Below, piece after piece: positions 7,998-16,426 of a stretch of 64,000 nucleotides of DNA. The stretch is from Pseudomonas sp. PDM04. Its GTDB lineage: Bacteria > Pseudomonadota > Gammaproteobacteria > Pseudomonadales > Pseudomonadaceae. The position numbers were made by a program, and so were the translations under genes. The notes beneath the pieces were generated by a model. The model did no database searches and had not been told where the DNA came from. It saw only the letters and a program-made list of their open reading frames with translations. The first letter of the stretch is position 1; every line of letters begins with the position of its first letter. The stretch spans positions 868,001 to 932,000 of the forward strand of contig NZ_JACVAI010000002.1 of NCBI RefSeq assembly GCF_014851765.1. Reading direction: 5' to 3'.

Positions 7998-9149
7998 ATG
8001 ACCGTGGCCAAATCCTCTTTCACTATCACTTCGAACTTCGACAGCGGCAACATTGAAGTACTGGACATCAGCAATCCGCTACAAGCACTGCTGGCCATCA
8101 AGCCAGACACCCGCAGCCCGCACTTCCAGTGGTTTCACTTCAAGGCCAGTGGCCTGCACGTCGGCCAGGAGCACTGGTTCCGCCTGAGCAACGCCAGCAA
8201 ATCGTCCTACAACAAGGCCTGGACCGGGTATCAGGCGGTGGCCTCCTACGATCACGTCAACTGGTTCCGGGTACCGACCATTTTCGAAGGCGACGCCCTG
8301 CGCTTCAGCCTCGAGGCCACAGCCACGCATGCCTGGTTTGCTTACTTCGAACCCTACAGCCGTGGCCGCCATGACTGGCTGATCGAGCAGGCGCTGACCA
8401 AGGCCGGCACCGAACTGCTGGCCACCGGCAAGAGTGTCGAAGGGCGCGACATTCAGCTTCTGCGCAAAGGCACGGGTGCCGAAGGTCGGCGCAAGGTGTG
8501 GATCATTGCCCAGCAACACCCCGGCGAACACATGGCCGAGTGGTTCATGGAAGGTGTGATCGAACGCCTGGAACAGCATGACGATCCAGTATTGAACACA
8601 CTGCTGGCCAGCGCTGACCTTTACCTGGTGCCGAACATGAACCCGGACGGCGCCTTCCACGGTCACCTGCGTACCAACGCCATGGGCCAGGACCTCAACC
8701 GTGCCTGGCAGAATGCGAGCCAGGAGATCAGCCCGGAAGTGTTCTTCGTCCAGCAGCAGATGGAAAAGTACGGCGTCGACCTGTTTATCGACGTTCACGG
8801 TGACGAGGAAATCCCCCACGTGTTCACCGCCGCTTGCGAAGGCAATCCGGGTTACACGCCGCGCATCGAAAAACTCGAGGAGCATTTCCGCAACCACCTG
8901 AAGCACACCACCAAGGACTTTCAGACCAAGTACGGCTACGTGCGCGACGAACCGGGCAAAGCCAACATGACCCTGGCCTGTAACGCCGTTGGCCAGAAAT
9001 ACGACTGCCTGTCCCTGACCCTGGAAATGCCCTTCAAGGATCACGACGACCACCCGAACCCGGTAACGGGTTGGTCGGGCAAGCGTTCGAAGCAGTTGGG
9101 CAAGGATGTGTTGACCACGGTGGCGGATATGGTCGATAGCCTGCGCTGA
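7998..9149 (+). CDS. M14-type cytosolic carboxypeptidase
   Basis: Zinc carboxypeptidase of the M14 family, cytosolic carboxypeptidase (AGBL/CCP-like) branch, 383 residues without a signal peptide. An N-terminal beta-rich domain (about 1-125) precedes the catalytic domain. The zinc ligands are visible as HPGEH (H174, E177) and the histidine of IDVHGDEE (H267). The NPDGAFHGHLRTNAMGQDLN segment carries the substrate-carboxylate residues, and the general base is E343 in LTLEMPFK. The substrate is unknown. It is monocistronic, ended by a strong terminator. Confidence 0.88.
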   Translation: MTVAKSSFTITSNFDSGNIEVLDISNPLQALLAIKPDTRSPHFQWFHFKASGLHVGQEHWFRLSNASKSSYNKAWTGYQAVASYDHVNWFRVPTIFEGDALRFSLEATATHAWFAYFEPYSRGRHDWLIEQALTKAGTELLATGKSVEGRDIQLLRKGTGAEGRRKVWIIAQQHPGEHMAEWFMEGVIERLEQHDDPVLNTLLASADLYLVPNMNPDGAFHGHLRTNAMGQDLNRAWQNASQEISPEVFFVQQQMEKYGVDLFIDVHGDEEIPHVFTAACEGNPGYTPRIEKLEEHFRNHLKHTTKDFQTKYGYVRDEPGKANMTLACNAVGQKYDCLSLTLEMPFKDHDDHPNPVTGWSGKRSKQLGKDVLTTVADMVDSLR

Positions 9150-9166
9150 TCGTTTCCTGATACAGC

Positions 9167-9203
9167 AGATCGCCGCCTCCGTCCGAAGGCGGCGATCTTT
9201 TTT
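9167..9203. terminator. Bidirectional-type Rho-independent terminator
   Basis: Perfect 12-bp stem AGATCGCCGCCT/AGGCGGCGATCT (9167-9178 and 9187-9198) with an 8-nt loop, followed by T6 on the plus strand. It lies between convergent genes (carboxypeptidase and cytochrome b561). Confidence 0.85.
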
Positions 9204-9212
9204 CAAGCACCA

Positions 9213-9758
9213 CTACCCGCGATCTCTCCCCCGCAACATGCTGTCCAGCACGTCATCACGTCGCACCCAACCATGAAACAACGCCGCCGCCAGGTGCAGC
9301 AGCACCGTCAGAAACAGCAGGTACGCCAGGTACCCGTGCGCCTTGCGCAGGAACGCGAACACCCGGGCATCGGCCGGTACGATCGAGGGTAACTGCAACG
9401 CGCTGCCAAGCATCACCGGCTCGCCCGATGCCGAAATCATTGCCCAACCCAGCAACGGCAACACCAGCATCAAGGCGTACAGCAAGACATGTGAAGCCTT
9501 GGCCGCCAATGCCTGCCAAACGGGCAAGTCCGCCGGCAGTGGCGGTTGCCGGGTGGAAAAACGCACCCCCAGACGCACGATCGCCAGCAGCAGGATGGCG
9601 ACCCCCAGCGGCTTGTGCAGGTGGATCAGCCACTCGTGGCGCTGCGATACCGAGGCAACCATGCCGGCGCCGATGAACAGCATGGCGATGATCATCAGCG
9701 CCATCAGCCAGTGCAGCAACCGCGCCAGCGGGGCGAAGTGGTTCGGTTGGGTGCTCAT
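9213..9758 (-). CDS. Cytochrome b561
   Basis: Integral membrane diheme cytochrome b561 (181 residues, four hydrophobic segments) that moves electrons between the quinone pool and a periplasmic acceptor. Histidines in the membrane segments (LARLLHWLMALM, HEWLIHLHKPLGV, KASHVLLYALML, HGYLAYLLFL) are the expected heme ligands. Its ATG overlaps the stop of the catalase-like gene by four bases (ATGA), with GGAGG upstream. The two probably work as a pair: the membrane cytochrome could feed electrons to the exported catalase-like peroxidase. Confidence 0.9.
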   Translation of the reverse strand: MSTQPNHFAPLARLLHWLMALMIIAMLFIGAGMVASVSQRHEWLIHLHKPLGVAILLLAIVRLGVRFSTRQPPLPADLPVWQALAAKASHVLLYALMLVLPLLGWAMISASGEPVMLGSALQLPSIVPADARVFAFLRKAHGYLAYLLFLTVLLHLAAALFHGWVRRDDVLDSMLRGRDRG

Positions 9759-10840
9759 TGTTGAGCCTCCTGTTTAGCGGCAGGTAATTGGCTGACTTCA
9801 CTGGTGCGGCGCAGGTAGGAATTGGCGTAACCGGCTGATCGAGCGGCCAACAACGGGTCGTCGGAACCTTCGATGCCGGCAGGCAGCACCAATGGGTCAT
9901 AGTTGATGTCCCGGCATTCGCCATCGAGTTGCGGTTGGGTACTTTCCAGTATCAGGGTGCCGGCATTCACCACCTTGCGCCCTTCGGGCCAGGGTTTGCT
10001 GGCATCGTTGACCGGATCGCCGGGGTCGGCCAGGGTGATCATCAACTGCCAGCGCAAGGGGCCTGCGGTGATGCGCTGAACCAGGTCCTTCTCGAGGAAA
10101 TCGCTGCCCTCGGGCGCCGTCGCTCCCGGCGCGTCCTTGGCCTGCGGCACCATGTTCCAGCGCACGGCCTGCTTTTGCCCGGTCGCATTGACCAGGTAAA
10201 ACGCGTTGACGCTGTTATAGGTTTCCGTCACGTAACTGGCCGAAGGTTTCGCGGTCTTGACCCAGGCCAGAAACGGAGCGGCCTCGGGGTGCGATCCGAA
10301 GAACGCGGGCACGGCGCCAGGATCAGGCTTGCCCGTGGCGGGCAGTGGCGACAGGGCCTGCTGAAATTGATAGAACGCCTCGGGCGTGCCCACCGGGAAC
10401 ACCGGCATGCTGTTCATCCCCGTTCGCCATTGCTGGCCGTTGGCCTGGGTAAAACGCAACGCCAGGCTGCGGATCGGCACCGCGCCGTCCGGCGCATAAG
10501 GGCTGCCGGCCGGCAAGGCGAAACGCCCGACCACCGGGGTACGCGCCTCGTTGAAGACCTGCGCGGTGGAATAACTGCGCGCTTCGCCGCTGCTCTCGAA
10601 ATGCCCGATCACACACACGCCCTTGGCGTGATTGCGGCGAAACCCGGGATGCACGCCATTGTTGGTTTCCAGCACGTTGATCAGTTTCTTCGGCGTCAGG
10701 CGCTGTGGGTCGAAGGTGCCGTTGACGTAGGCAAACGCCCCGGCCACAGCGCCGACGACCACGGCGATAGCCGCCAGGCGCAGCGTCAGGCTGGCGGCAC
10801 TCAAGGGCGGCCGGGTGGGCGGTGATGAGCGATCTACCAT
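9755..10840 (-). CDS. Catalase-related (SrpA-like) heme peroxidase, membrane-anchored
   Basis: A 361-residue member of the small catalase family (SrpA-like). A hydrophobic segment near residues 19-40 should anchor it facing the periplasm. The distal-histidine region reads RRNHAKGVCVIGHF, and the C-terminal part has the RxxxY arrangement (RSAGY) expected for the proximal tyrosine heme ligand. The start is ATG 10840 with a GGAGT ribosome binding site; an in-frame start 17 codons upstream would overlap the promoter. It is co-transcribed with cytochrome b561 and divergent from the ECF sigma factor gene, with a matching ECF-type promoter. Confidence 0.85.
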   Translation of the reverse strand: MVDRSSPPTRPPLSAASLTLRLAAIAVVVGAVAGAFAYVNGTFDPQRLTPKKLINVLETNNGVHPGFRRNHAKGVCVIGHFESSGEARSYSTAQVFNEARTPVVGRFALPAGSPYAPDGAVPIRSLALRFTQANGQQWRTGMNSMPVFPVGTPEAFYQFQQALSPLPATGKPDPGAVPAFFGSHPEAAPFLAWVKTAKPSASYVTETYNSVNAFYLVNATGQKQAVRWNMVPQAKDAPGATAPEGSDFLEKDLVQRITAGPLRWQLMITLADPGDPVNDASKPWPEGRKVVNAGTLILESTQPQLDGECRDINYDPLVLPAGIEGSDDPLLAARSAGYANSYLRRTSEVSQLPAAKQEAQQ

Positions 10841-10883
10841 GAAAGACTCCAGGGCCAGCGGCCATGAGTGGAAAGAAACAGCC

Positions 10884-10909
10884 AGACGCACCGCACAGCG
10901 ATTTATTCC
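10884..10909 (-). promoter_or_regulatory. ECF-type promoter for the catalase/cytochrome b561 operon
   Basis: Read on the minus strand: GGAATAA (10909-10903), 14-bp spacer, CGTCT (10888-10884). Identical -35 and -10 boxes with the same spacer length occur in the opposite direction in front of the sigma factor gene. Confidence 0.65.
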
Positions 10910-10937
10910 ATCGCCCGGTGTTTATTTCTTCGGGCGT

Positions 10938-10963
10938 GGAATAACCTCGACTGCCGGGCGTCT
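10938..10963 (+). promoter_or_regulatory. ECF-type promoter for the sigma/anti-sigma operon (autoregulation)
   Basis: GGAATAA (10938-10944), 14-bp spacer, CGTCT (10959-10963), 36 bp upstream of the sigma factor ATG. It is the mirror copy of the promoter at 10884-10909. Confidence 0.65.
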
Positions 10964-10998
10964 CCCTAGTCCACAGCGTAGTGACTAGCCAGAACTTG

Positions 10999-11505
10999 AT
11001 GAACGATATCGACGAACAACTGCGAGAAATCATTCCCAGATTGCGAAGGTTTGCCCTGTCGTTGACGCGCAATGCCAGCAGCGCCGACGACCTGGTGCAG
11101 TCGTGCCTGGAGCGCGCCTTGTCGAGTTGGGGCGACAAACGTGCCGAAGGCGATTTGCGCGCCTGGCTGTTTGCGATCCTGTATCGGCAGTTTCTCGATG
11201 CGCACCGGCGCTCGCGGCGTTATGCGCGGATGCTCGAGTTCTTTACCGGGCGCGACGACAGCCAACCGTCGGCGGAGCGCACGGTGCTCGCCCAATCGAC
11301 CCTGCAGGCGTTCGACCAGCTCAGTGCCGAACAGCGCGCCCTGCTGCTCTGGGTGTCGGTGGAGGGCATGAGCTACAAGGAGGTCGCCGCGATCCTCGAC
11401 GTTCCCACCGGCACCGTCATGTCGCGCCTGTCCCGTGCCCGCCAGGCGCTGCGCCAGCTCAGCGACGGCGAAATCACCCGCCCTTCCCTGCGGAGACTCA
11501 AATGA
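10999..11505 (+). CDS. ECF-family RNA polymerase sigma factor
   Basis: A 168-residue group IV sigma factor: region 2 (LRRFALSLTRNASSADDLVQ through DLRAWLFAILYRQFLD) binds the -10 element and core polymerase, and region 4 (LLWVSVEGMSYKEVAAIL through GTVMSRLSRARQAL) contacts the -35. The start could be GTG 10981 or ATG 10999; the ATG is preferred because it gives a standard N-terminus. The ATGA overlap with the downstream anti-sigma gene couples their synthesis. The divergent catalase and cytochrome b561 genes are the likely targets, suggesting an oxidative-stress trigger. Confidence 0.9.
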   Translation: MNDIDEQLREIIPRLRRFALSLTRNASSADDLVQSCLERALSSWGDKRAEGDLRAWLFAILYRQFLDAHRRSRRYARMLEFFTGRDDSQPSAERTVLAQSTLQAFDQLSAEQRALLLWVSVEGMSYKEVAAILDVPTGTVMSRLSRARQALRQLSDGEITRPSLRRLK

Positions 11506-12254
11506 TCAGCATGCCCCCTAGCGAGCGCGACCTGCACGCGTATGTCGACCACCAACTCGATGCAGACGACCGTCGCCGGGTGGAGACTTTTCTGGCCGGC
11601 AACCCGTCGCTGTCGGCCCAGGTGCGCGCCTGGCAACAGGACGCCCAACAACTGCGTGCCGGCCTGGGCGGCGCCTTGCAGCAAGCGGCCAACCCGGCAC
11701 TCGACCCGGCGCTGATTCGCCAGCGCCTCAAGCGCCAGTCGCGCCGTCACCTGGCCAGCGCGGCCGTGCTGCTGATCGCCGTGGGCATGGGCGGTTTCAG
11801 CGGCTGGAAAGCCCGGGAAATGACCCTGCTCAGCGCGGCGCAGCCGATGGCCGATGCGATGCAGGCGTATCGACTGTTTGCCCAGCAAGGCATGTTGCCG
11901 GCCGACTACAAGGTCAGCGACAACGGCGATATGCAGGGCTGGCTCGACCGCTACTTCACCCAGGCCAATCGCCTGCCCGACCTGTCCCGAGCAGGCTTCA
12001 CGCCAGTCAGCGGACGCCTGCTCAGCACCGAACAGGGGCCGGCGGCGATGGTGGTTTACGAAGATGGCAGCGCGAATAAAATCAGTTTCTACGTGCGCCC
12101 GCCGGGACCGAGGAACTTCCTGCTGCCTCGGGGCAGCCGCAGTGATGGCGAGTTGCAGGCCGAGTACTGGTCCGGAGGTGGCTACAACTACGCAATGGTC
12201 AGCCCGAACGATACCCCGGCGGCGCAGATGCTCAGGCAGACGGTGAAGTTCTGA
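11502..12254 (+). CDS. Anti-sigma factor, single-pass membrane protein
   Basis: A 250-residue regulator. The N-terminal cytoplasmic part (SERDLHAYVDHQLDADDRRR) matches the anti-sigma zinc-finger-like helical domain but has no cysteine, so it is of the non-zinc kind. One transmembrane segment follows at about 83-101, then a periplasmic domain of about 150 residues. ATG 11502 overlaps the sigma stop (ATGA), with GGAG upstream. It probably holds the ECF factor at the membrane until a periplasmic signal releases it. Confidence 0.85.
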   Translation: MISMPPSERDLHAYVDHQLDADDRRRVETFLAGNPSLSAQVRAWQQDAQQLRAGLGGALQQAANPALDPALIRQRLKRQSRRHLASAAVLLIAVGMGGFSGWKAREMTLLSAAQPMADAMQAYRLFAQQGMLPADYKVSDNGDMQGWLDRYFTQANRLPDLSRAGFTPVSGRLLSTEQGPAAMVVYEDGSANKISFYVRPPGPRNFLLPRGSRSDGELQAEYWSGGGYNYAMVSPNDTPAAQMLRQTVKF

Positions 12255-12300
12255 ACCCACCCCGCTCCCCCAGGGTTCGTGGAACATTTGGAAGAGGTCA

Positions 12301-13137
12301 TCATCCCTGCCCGAACACTTGGGAGGGCCGGCGCAGCAGCGGATCGAACGGGTTGATCCGTGGCCCGATCAGCGCCGCCTCGCGCTTGAGCATGTCGACC
12401 ACTGTCGGCAAACGATCCGGGCCCAGCCGGTCACTGATCGTGGCGACACTCAGCGCCGCCACCGCCCGACCTTCGCGATCCAGGATCGGCACGGCCAACC
12501 CGGCCATGCCCTGCAGCACACCGGTGTTGCGTCCGGCATAGCCCAGGGCTCGTACGTTCTCGACTTCCGAACGCAGGAACACTTCGTCGTACAGGTGAAA
12601 GTCCTTGAGCCGTGGCAGGTTGTAGCGGATCACCGTGTCCCGCTCCTCCTCCGGCAGGAACGCCAGGATCGCCAGGCTGCCCTGGCCCACCCCCAATGCC
12701 ACTCGCCCGCCGATGTCGCCGGTAAACGTTCGAATCGGAAACGGCCCCTCGCTGCGGTCCAGGCAGATCGCATCGAAACCACTGCGCGCCAGCAGGAACA
12801 ACGAATCCCCCAGCGAAGCGGAAAGCCGCAGCAGCGATGGACGCACCAGTTCGCGCAGGTTGCCGGTATTGCCCGCCCGGGCCGCCAACGCAAAGAACTC
12901 CAGGCTCAGGCGATAACGCTTGCTGCGCGCGTCCTGCTCGACCATGCCCTCGTCCAGCAGGCTGCGCAGCAAGCGATGCGTGGTCGGTTGCGACAAACCG
13001 ATGCGCTGGGCCAGTTGCGTTACCCGCTCCCCACCCTCGACGGTGTCGCCGAGGGTGCGCAACACCGCGAACAGCCTTGAGACAGCACCGACACCGACTT
13101 CATTTTTGTTTTCATTCCGATCAGCGGAATCAGTCAT
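12301..13137 (-). CDS. IclR-family transcriptional regulator
   Basis: A 278-residue regulator with an N-terminal winged helix (VSRLFAVLRTLGDTVEGGER, LAQRIGLSQPTTHRLLRSLL) and a C-terminal IclR effector domain (GDIGGRVALGVGQGSLAILA, then a GLAVPILDREGRAVAALSV segment). It is divergent from the ABC transporter/dehydrogenase operon that starts at 13381 and is its likely regulator, with an oxidised small molecule as a probable effector. Confidence 0.92.
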   Translation of the reverse strand: MTDSADRNENKNEVGVGAVSRLFAVLRTLGDTVEGGERVTQLAQRIGLSQPTTHRLLRSLLDEGMVEQDARSKRYRLSLEFFALAARAGNTGNLRELVRPSLLRLSASLGDSLFLLARSGFDAICLDRSEGPFPIRTFTGDIGGRVALGVGQGSLAILAFLPEEERDTVIRYNLPRLKDFHLYDEVFLRSEVENVRALGYAGRNTGVLQGMAGLAVPILDREGRAVAALSVATISDRLGPDRLPTVVDMLKREAALIGPRINPFDPLLRRPSQVFGQG

Positions 13138-13380
13138 GTCATTTCTCGATTATTAATTTATTCATTGAATGAAACTGAAAATAGTCATCACTTCAGTGAA
13201 ATTGGCCATTGAGCCCATCCTATTCTTCGTCCTACTCTGCGTCCATACAGGGGCGATTCGAACAACAGCGGCAGCCGACTCAAGTCGAGCGCCAACGCAC
13301 CCCGCAAGACCTTTCGTATCTGCCCATACAAAAAAGCGCGTCCCCCGGCCGCGCATAACAATCTCAGGTGGAGCGCAGTT

Positions 13381-14400
13381 ATGGCTTTCGTGCAACTTGA
13401 AGGACTTGGCAAACGCTACGGCGAGATCGACGCCGTGGTCGCCACCGATCTCTCGGTCGAAAAAGGCGAATTCGTCTCCCTGCTCGGCCCCTCCGGCTGC
13501 GGCAAGACCACCACCCTGCAAATGATCGCCGGCTTCGTCGAAGTCACCAGCGGGCGCATTCTGCTCGACGGACGCGACATCACCCACGCCAAACCCGCCA
13601 GCCGTGGCCTGGGCGTGGTGTTCCAGAGTTACGCGCTGTTCCCGCACATGACCGTCAAGGACAACGTCGCCTTCGGCCTGCGCATGCGCAAGGTGGCCAA
13701 TGGCGAATTGCAGCAGCGCGTGGAACGGGTGCTCAAGCTGGTGCGCCTGGATCGCCATGCCGAACGCTACCCACGGGAATTGTCCGGCGGGCAACGCCAG
13801 CGCGTGGCACTGGCTCGGGCGCTGGTCATCGAACCGCCGGTGCTGCTGCTCGACGAACCGCTGTCCAACCTCGATGCCAACCTGCGCGAAGAGATGCAAT
13901 TCGAAATCCGCCGCATCCAGCGCGAAGTCGGGATCACCACCCTGATGGTCACTCACGACCAGTCCGAGGCGCTGTCCATCAGCGACCGCGTGGTGGTGAT
14001 GCAGGCGGGGCGCATCACCCAGATCGATGCGCCTTACACCCTCTACGAACACCCGCGCACCGAGTTCATTTCCGGCTTCGTCGGCAAGGCCAACCTGCTG
14101 CCCGGCGAGCGTGACAGCGCGGGCGTGGTGCAGGTGCGCGCGGGCGGCGAACTGACCCTCAGCCTGCGCCCGGAAAAGATCGACCTGCGCGAAGCAGGGC
14201 TTGGCCGTGTCCAGGGTCGCCTCGTCAGTCGCTTCTTCCTTGGCAGCCAATGGCTATACGGTGTCTCCACCGACCTGGGCGAACTCTGCGTGGTGCGCCG
14301 CAACGACGGCTCGGCGCCGATGAGCGAAGGCACGGCGGTCGGCCTGGACTGGGACAGCGCGCTGTTGCGGGTGCTGAGCGTCGACGAGGTGTCGGCATGA
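13381..14400 (+). CDS. ABC transporter ATPase, polyamine/opine type (PotA-like)
   Basis: A 339-residue import ATPase with Walker A GPSGCGKT (36-43), Q-loop FQSYALFPHM, signature LSGGQRQR and Walker B VLLLDEPLSNLD. A C-terminal TOBE domain (about 250-335) is typical of the spermidine/putrescine and opine importers. It is the first gene of a seven-gene operon: ATPase, two permeases, a three-subunit dehydrogenase and a substrate-binding protein. A GGAG ribosome binding site precedes the ATG, and the stop overlaps the next gene by four bases. Confidence 0.93.
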   Translation: MAFVQLEGLGKRYGEIDAVVATDLSVEKGEFVSLLGPSGCGKTTTLQMIAGFVEVTSGRILLDGRDITHAKPASRGLGVVFQSYALFPHMTVKDNVAFGLRMRKVANGELQQRVERVLKLVRLDRHAERYPRELSGGQRQRVALARALVIEPPVLLLDEPLSNLDANLREEMQFEIRRIQREVGITTLMVTHDQSEALSISDRVVVMQAGRITQIDAPYTLYEHPRTEFISGFVGKANLLPGERDSAGVVQVRAGGELTLSLRPEKIDLREAGLGRVQGRLVSRFFLGSQWLYGVSTDLGELCVVRRNDGSAPMSEGTAVGLDWDSALLRVLSVDEVSA

Positions 14401-15266
14401 GCACCCTCGCCGCGCTACGCCAGGGCCGCCAGGGCTACCTGTTGTCGGCACCGGCGCTGACGTTGTACGTCTGTCTGCTGGTCATCCCGCTGCTGTTGAC
14501 CCTGGTGCTGTCGTTCAATGTGTTCGACTACGGTACGGGGATCAACAGCGACGCCTACACCCTCGACCATTACAGCAGCCTGCTGGGCGATCCGTATTTC
14601 TACGAGATCTTCCTGCGCACATTCTGGATCAGTGCCCTGACCACCCTGCTGTGCGTGCTGATCGGCGTGCCCGAGGCGTACATCCTCAGCCGCATGGGTG
14701 CGCCCTGGCGCTCCATTTTCCTGGTGTTGATCCTCACCCCGTTGCTGATTTCGGTGGTGGTGCGCGCCTTCGGCTGGAGCCTGCTGCTCGGCGCCGACGG
14801 CCTGGTCAACCAGACCCTGCAAGCCCTCGGCGGCTCGCCGGTGAAACTGCTCTACACCCCATTCGCGGTGGTGATCGCGCTGGTTCACGTGATGCTGCCG
14901 TTCATGATCATTCCGGTCTGGACGTCCCTGCAAAAGCTCGACCCCGCCGCCGAACAGGCCGCGCTGTCGCTGGGGGCCAGCCACTTCACGGTGATTCGCA
15001 AAGTGGTGCTGCCGCAGATCATGCCCGGCGTGCTCTCCGGCACCCTGATCGTCTTCGGCCTGGCCGCCAGCTCGTTCGCGATCCCCGGTTTGCTCGGCGG
15101 GCGCCGGATCAAGATGGTCGCCACGCTGATCTACGACCAGTACCTGTCGGAGCTCAACTGGCCGATGGGCGCGGCGATCGCCGTCGCGCTGCTGCTGCTC
15201 AACCTGCTGATCATGCTGTCGTGGAACCGGATGATCGAAGGCCGCTACAAGAAGTCATTGGGATAA
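14397..15266 (+). CDS. ABC transporter permease (PotB-like)
   Basis: A 289-residue inner-membrane permease with six predicted membrane segments. The EAA loop reads EQAALSLGASHFTVIRKVVL, the docking site for the ATPase. ATG 14397 overlaps the ATPase stop (ATGA). The frame is open further upstream, but only the overlap start gives a normal permease N-terminus. Confidence 0.92.
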   Translation: MSTLAALRQGRQGYLLSAPALTLYVCLLVIPLLLTLVLSFNVFDYGTGINSDAYTLDHYSSLLGDPYFYEIFLRTFWISALTTLLCVLIGVPEAYILSRMGAPWRSIFLVLILTPLLISVVVRAFGWSLLLGADGLVNQTLQALGGSPVKLLYTPFAVVIALVHVMLPFMIIPVWTSLQKLDPAAEQAALSLGASHFTVIRKVVLPQIMPGVLSGTLIVFGLAASSFAIPGLLGGRRIKMVATLIYDQYLSELNWPMGAAIAVALLLLNLLIMLSWNRMIEGRYKKSLG

Positions 15267-15272
15267 CTCGTC

Positions 15273-16067
15273 ATGTCCAAGAACGGTCCTTTCGCCCTGC
15301 TGTTCCATGCCCTGGTGGTGCTGTTCATGCTCGCGCCACTGGTGGTGGTGTGCCTGGTGGCCTTCACCCCGGAAAACACCCTGAGCCTGCCGACCACGGA
15401 ATTTTCCCTGCGCTGGTTCCGCGCCGTGTTCGAGCGCGCCGACTTCATCGACGCGTTCTACAACAGCCTGATCCTGGCGTTCAGCGCCGCCAGCCTGGCG
15501 ACGGTGGTCGCGGTGCCGGCAGCCCTGGCGATCACCCGTTTCGAATTTCCCGGCCGGGACTTTTTCAACGGATTGTTCCTCTCGCCGATCATCATTCCGC
15601 ACCTGGTGCTGGGGGTTGCCCTGCTCCGTCTGTTCGCACTGATGGGCGTCAACGGCAGCTTCGCCTGGCTGATCTTTGCCCATGTGCTGGTGATCACTCC
15701 CTATGTGTTGCGCCTGGTATTGGCCTCGGCCATCGGCCTGGACCGCAGCGCCGAGCACGCCGCGCAATCGCTGGGGGCCGGACGCTTCACGCTGTTCCGC
15801 CAGATCACCCTGCCGATGATTCTGCCGGGGGTTGCCGGTGGCTGGCTGTTGGCGTTCATCAACAGCTTCGACGAGGTCACGCTGTCGATCTTCGTCACCT
15901 CCCCGGCCACTCAAACCCTGCCGGTGCGGATGTACGTGTACGCCACCGAATCCATCGATCCGATGATGGCGGCGGTGTCGGCCCTGGTGATCGCGCTGAC
16001 CGCGCTGACCATGATTCTGCTTGATCGGGTCTATGGCCTGGATCGGGTTCTGGTGGGTAAACAATGA
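15273..16067 (+). CDS. ABC transporter permease (PotC-like)
   Basis: The second 264-residue inner-membrane permease of the importer, with an EAA loop EHAAQSLGAGRFTLFRQITL and typical PotC-type membrane segments. It starts 6 bp after the previous stop. It pairs with the PotB-like protein to form the channel. Confidence 0.92.
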   Translation: MSKNGPFALLFHALVVLFMLAPLVVVCLVAFTPENTLSLPTTEFSLRWFRAVFERADFIDAFYNSLILAFSAASLATVVAVPAALAITRFEFPGRDFFNGLFLSPIIIPHLVLGVALLRLFALMGVNGSFAWLIFAHVLVITPYVLRLVLASAIGLDRSAEHAAQSLGAGRFTLFRQITLPMILPGVAGGWLLAFINSFDEVTLSIFVTSPATQTLPVRMYVYATESIDPMMAAVSALVIALTALTMILLDRVYGLDRVLVGKQ

Positions 16068-16074
16068 GGGCGCC

Positions 16075-16365
16075 ATGGCTCTGCTGAAACGACTGGCCGA
16101 GGGCGACCGCCCGGCCGTGAACTTTACCCTCGACGGCCAACCGGCCAGCGGCCTGCTCGGCGACACCGTGCTGACGGCGGTGCTGACCTGCAGCGAACAC
16201 CTGCGCGGCAGCGACTTCAGCGCCGAACCCCGCGCCGGGTTCTGCCTGATGGGCGCGTGCCAGGACTGCTGGGTCCGCCTGGGCGACGGCCGCCGCGTGC
16301 GCGCCTGCTCGACCTTGCTGGAAGCGGACGAACACATCAGCCGCGAACCGGGGCGTGCCCTATGA
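16075..16365 (+). CDS. Small [2Fe-2S] ferredoxin-like subunit of an amino-acid/opine dehydrogenase
   Basis: A 96-residue ferredoxin-like subunit (HcnA/LhpF/OoxA-N type). The iron-sulfur cysteines are visible in GFCLMGACQDCWVRLGDG and in VRACSTLLEADE. ATG 16075 is preferred over an in-frame ATG at 16021 inside the permease gene. With the two FAD proteins that follow it should form a heterotrimeric membrane-linked dehydrogenase of the HcnABC/D-hydroxyproline/opine oxidase type. Confidence 0.85.
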   Translation: MALLKRLAEGDRPAVNFTLDGQPASGLLGDTVLTAVLTCSEHLRGSDFSAEPRAGFCLMGACQDCWVRLGDGRRVRACSTLLEADEHISREPGRAL

Positions 16366-16386
16366 ACACCTCAATCGACCGCCCCG

Positions 16387-16420
16387 ACGTCATCGCGAAC
16401 AGGCTCGCCGCCATAGGGAG
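16387..16420. repeat. Degenerate REP remnant at a gene junction
   Basis: GTCATCGCGAACAGGCTCGC followed by CGCCATAGGGAG resembles the REP consensus ATCGCGAGCAGGCTCGCTCCCACAGGG (split here for length) with several changes. It separates the ferredoxin gene from the FAD gene in an otherwise overlapping operon. Its last bases supply the GGGAG ribosome binding site of the FAD gene. Confidence 0.55.
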
Positions 16421-16426
16421 ATGGGT

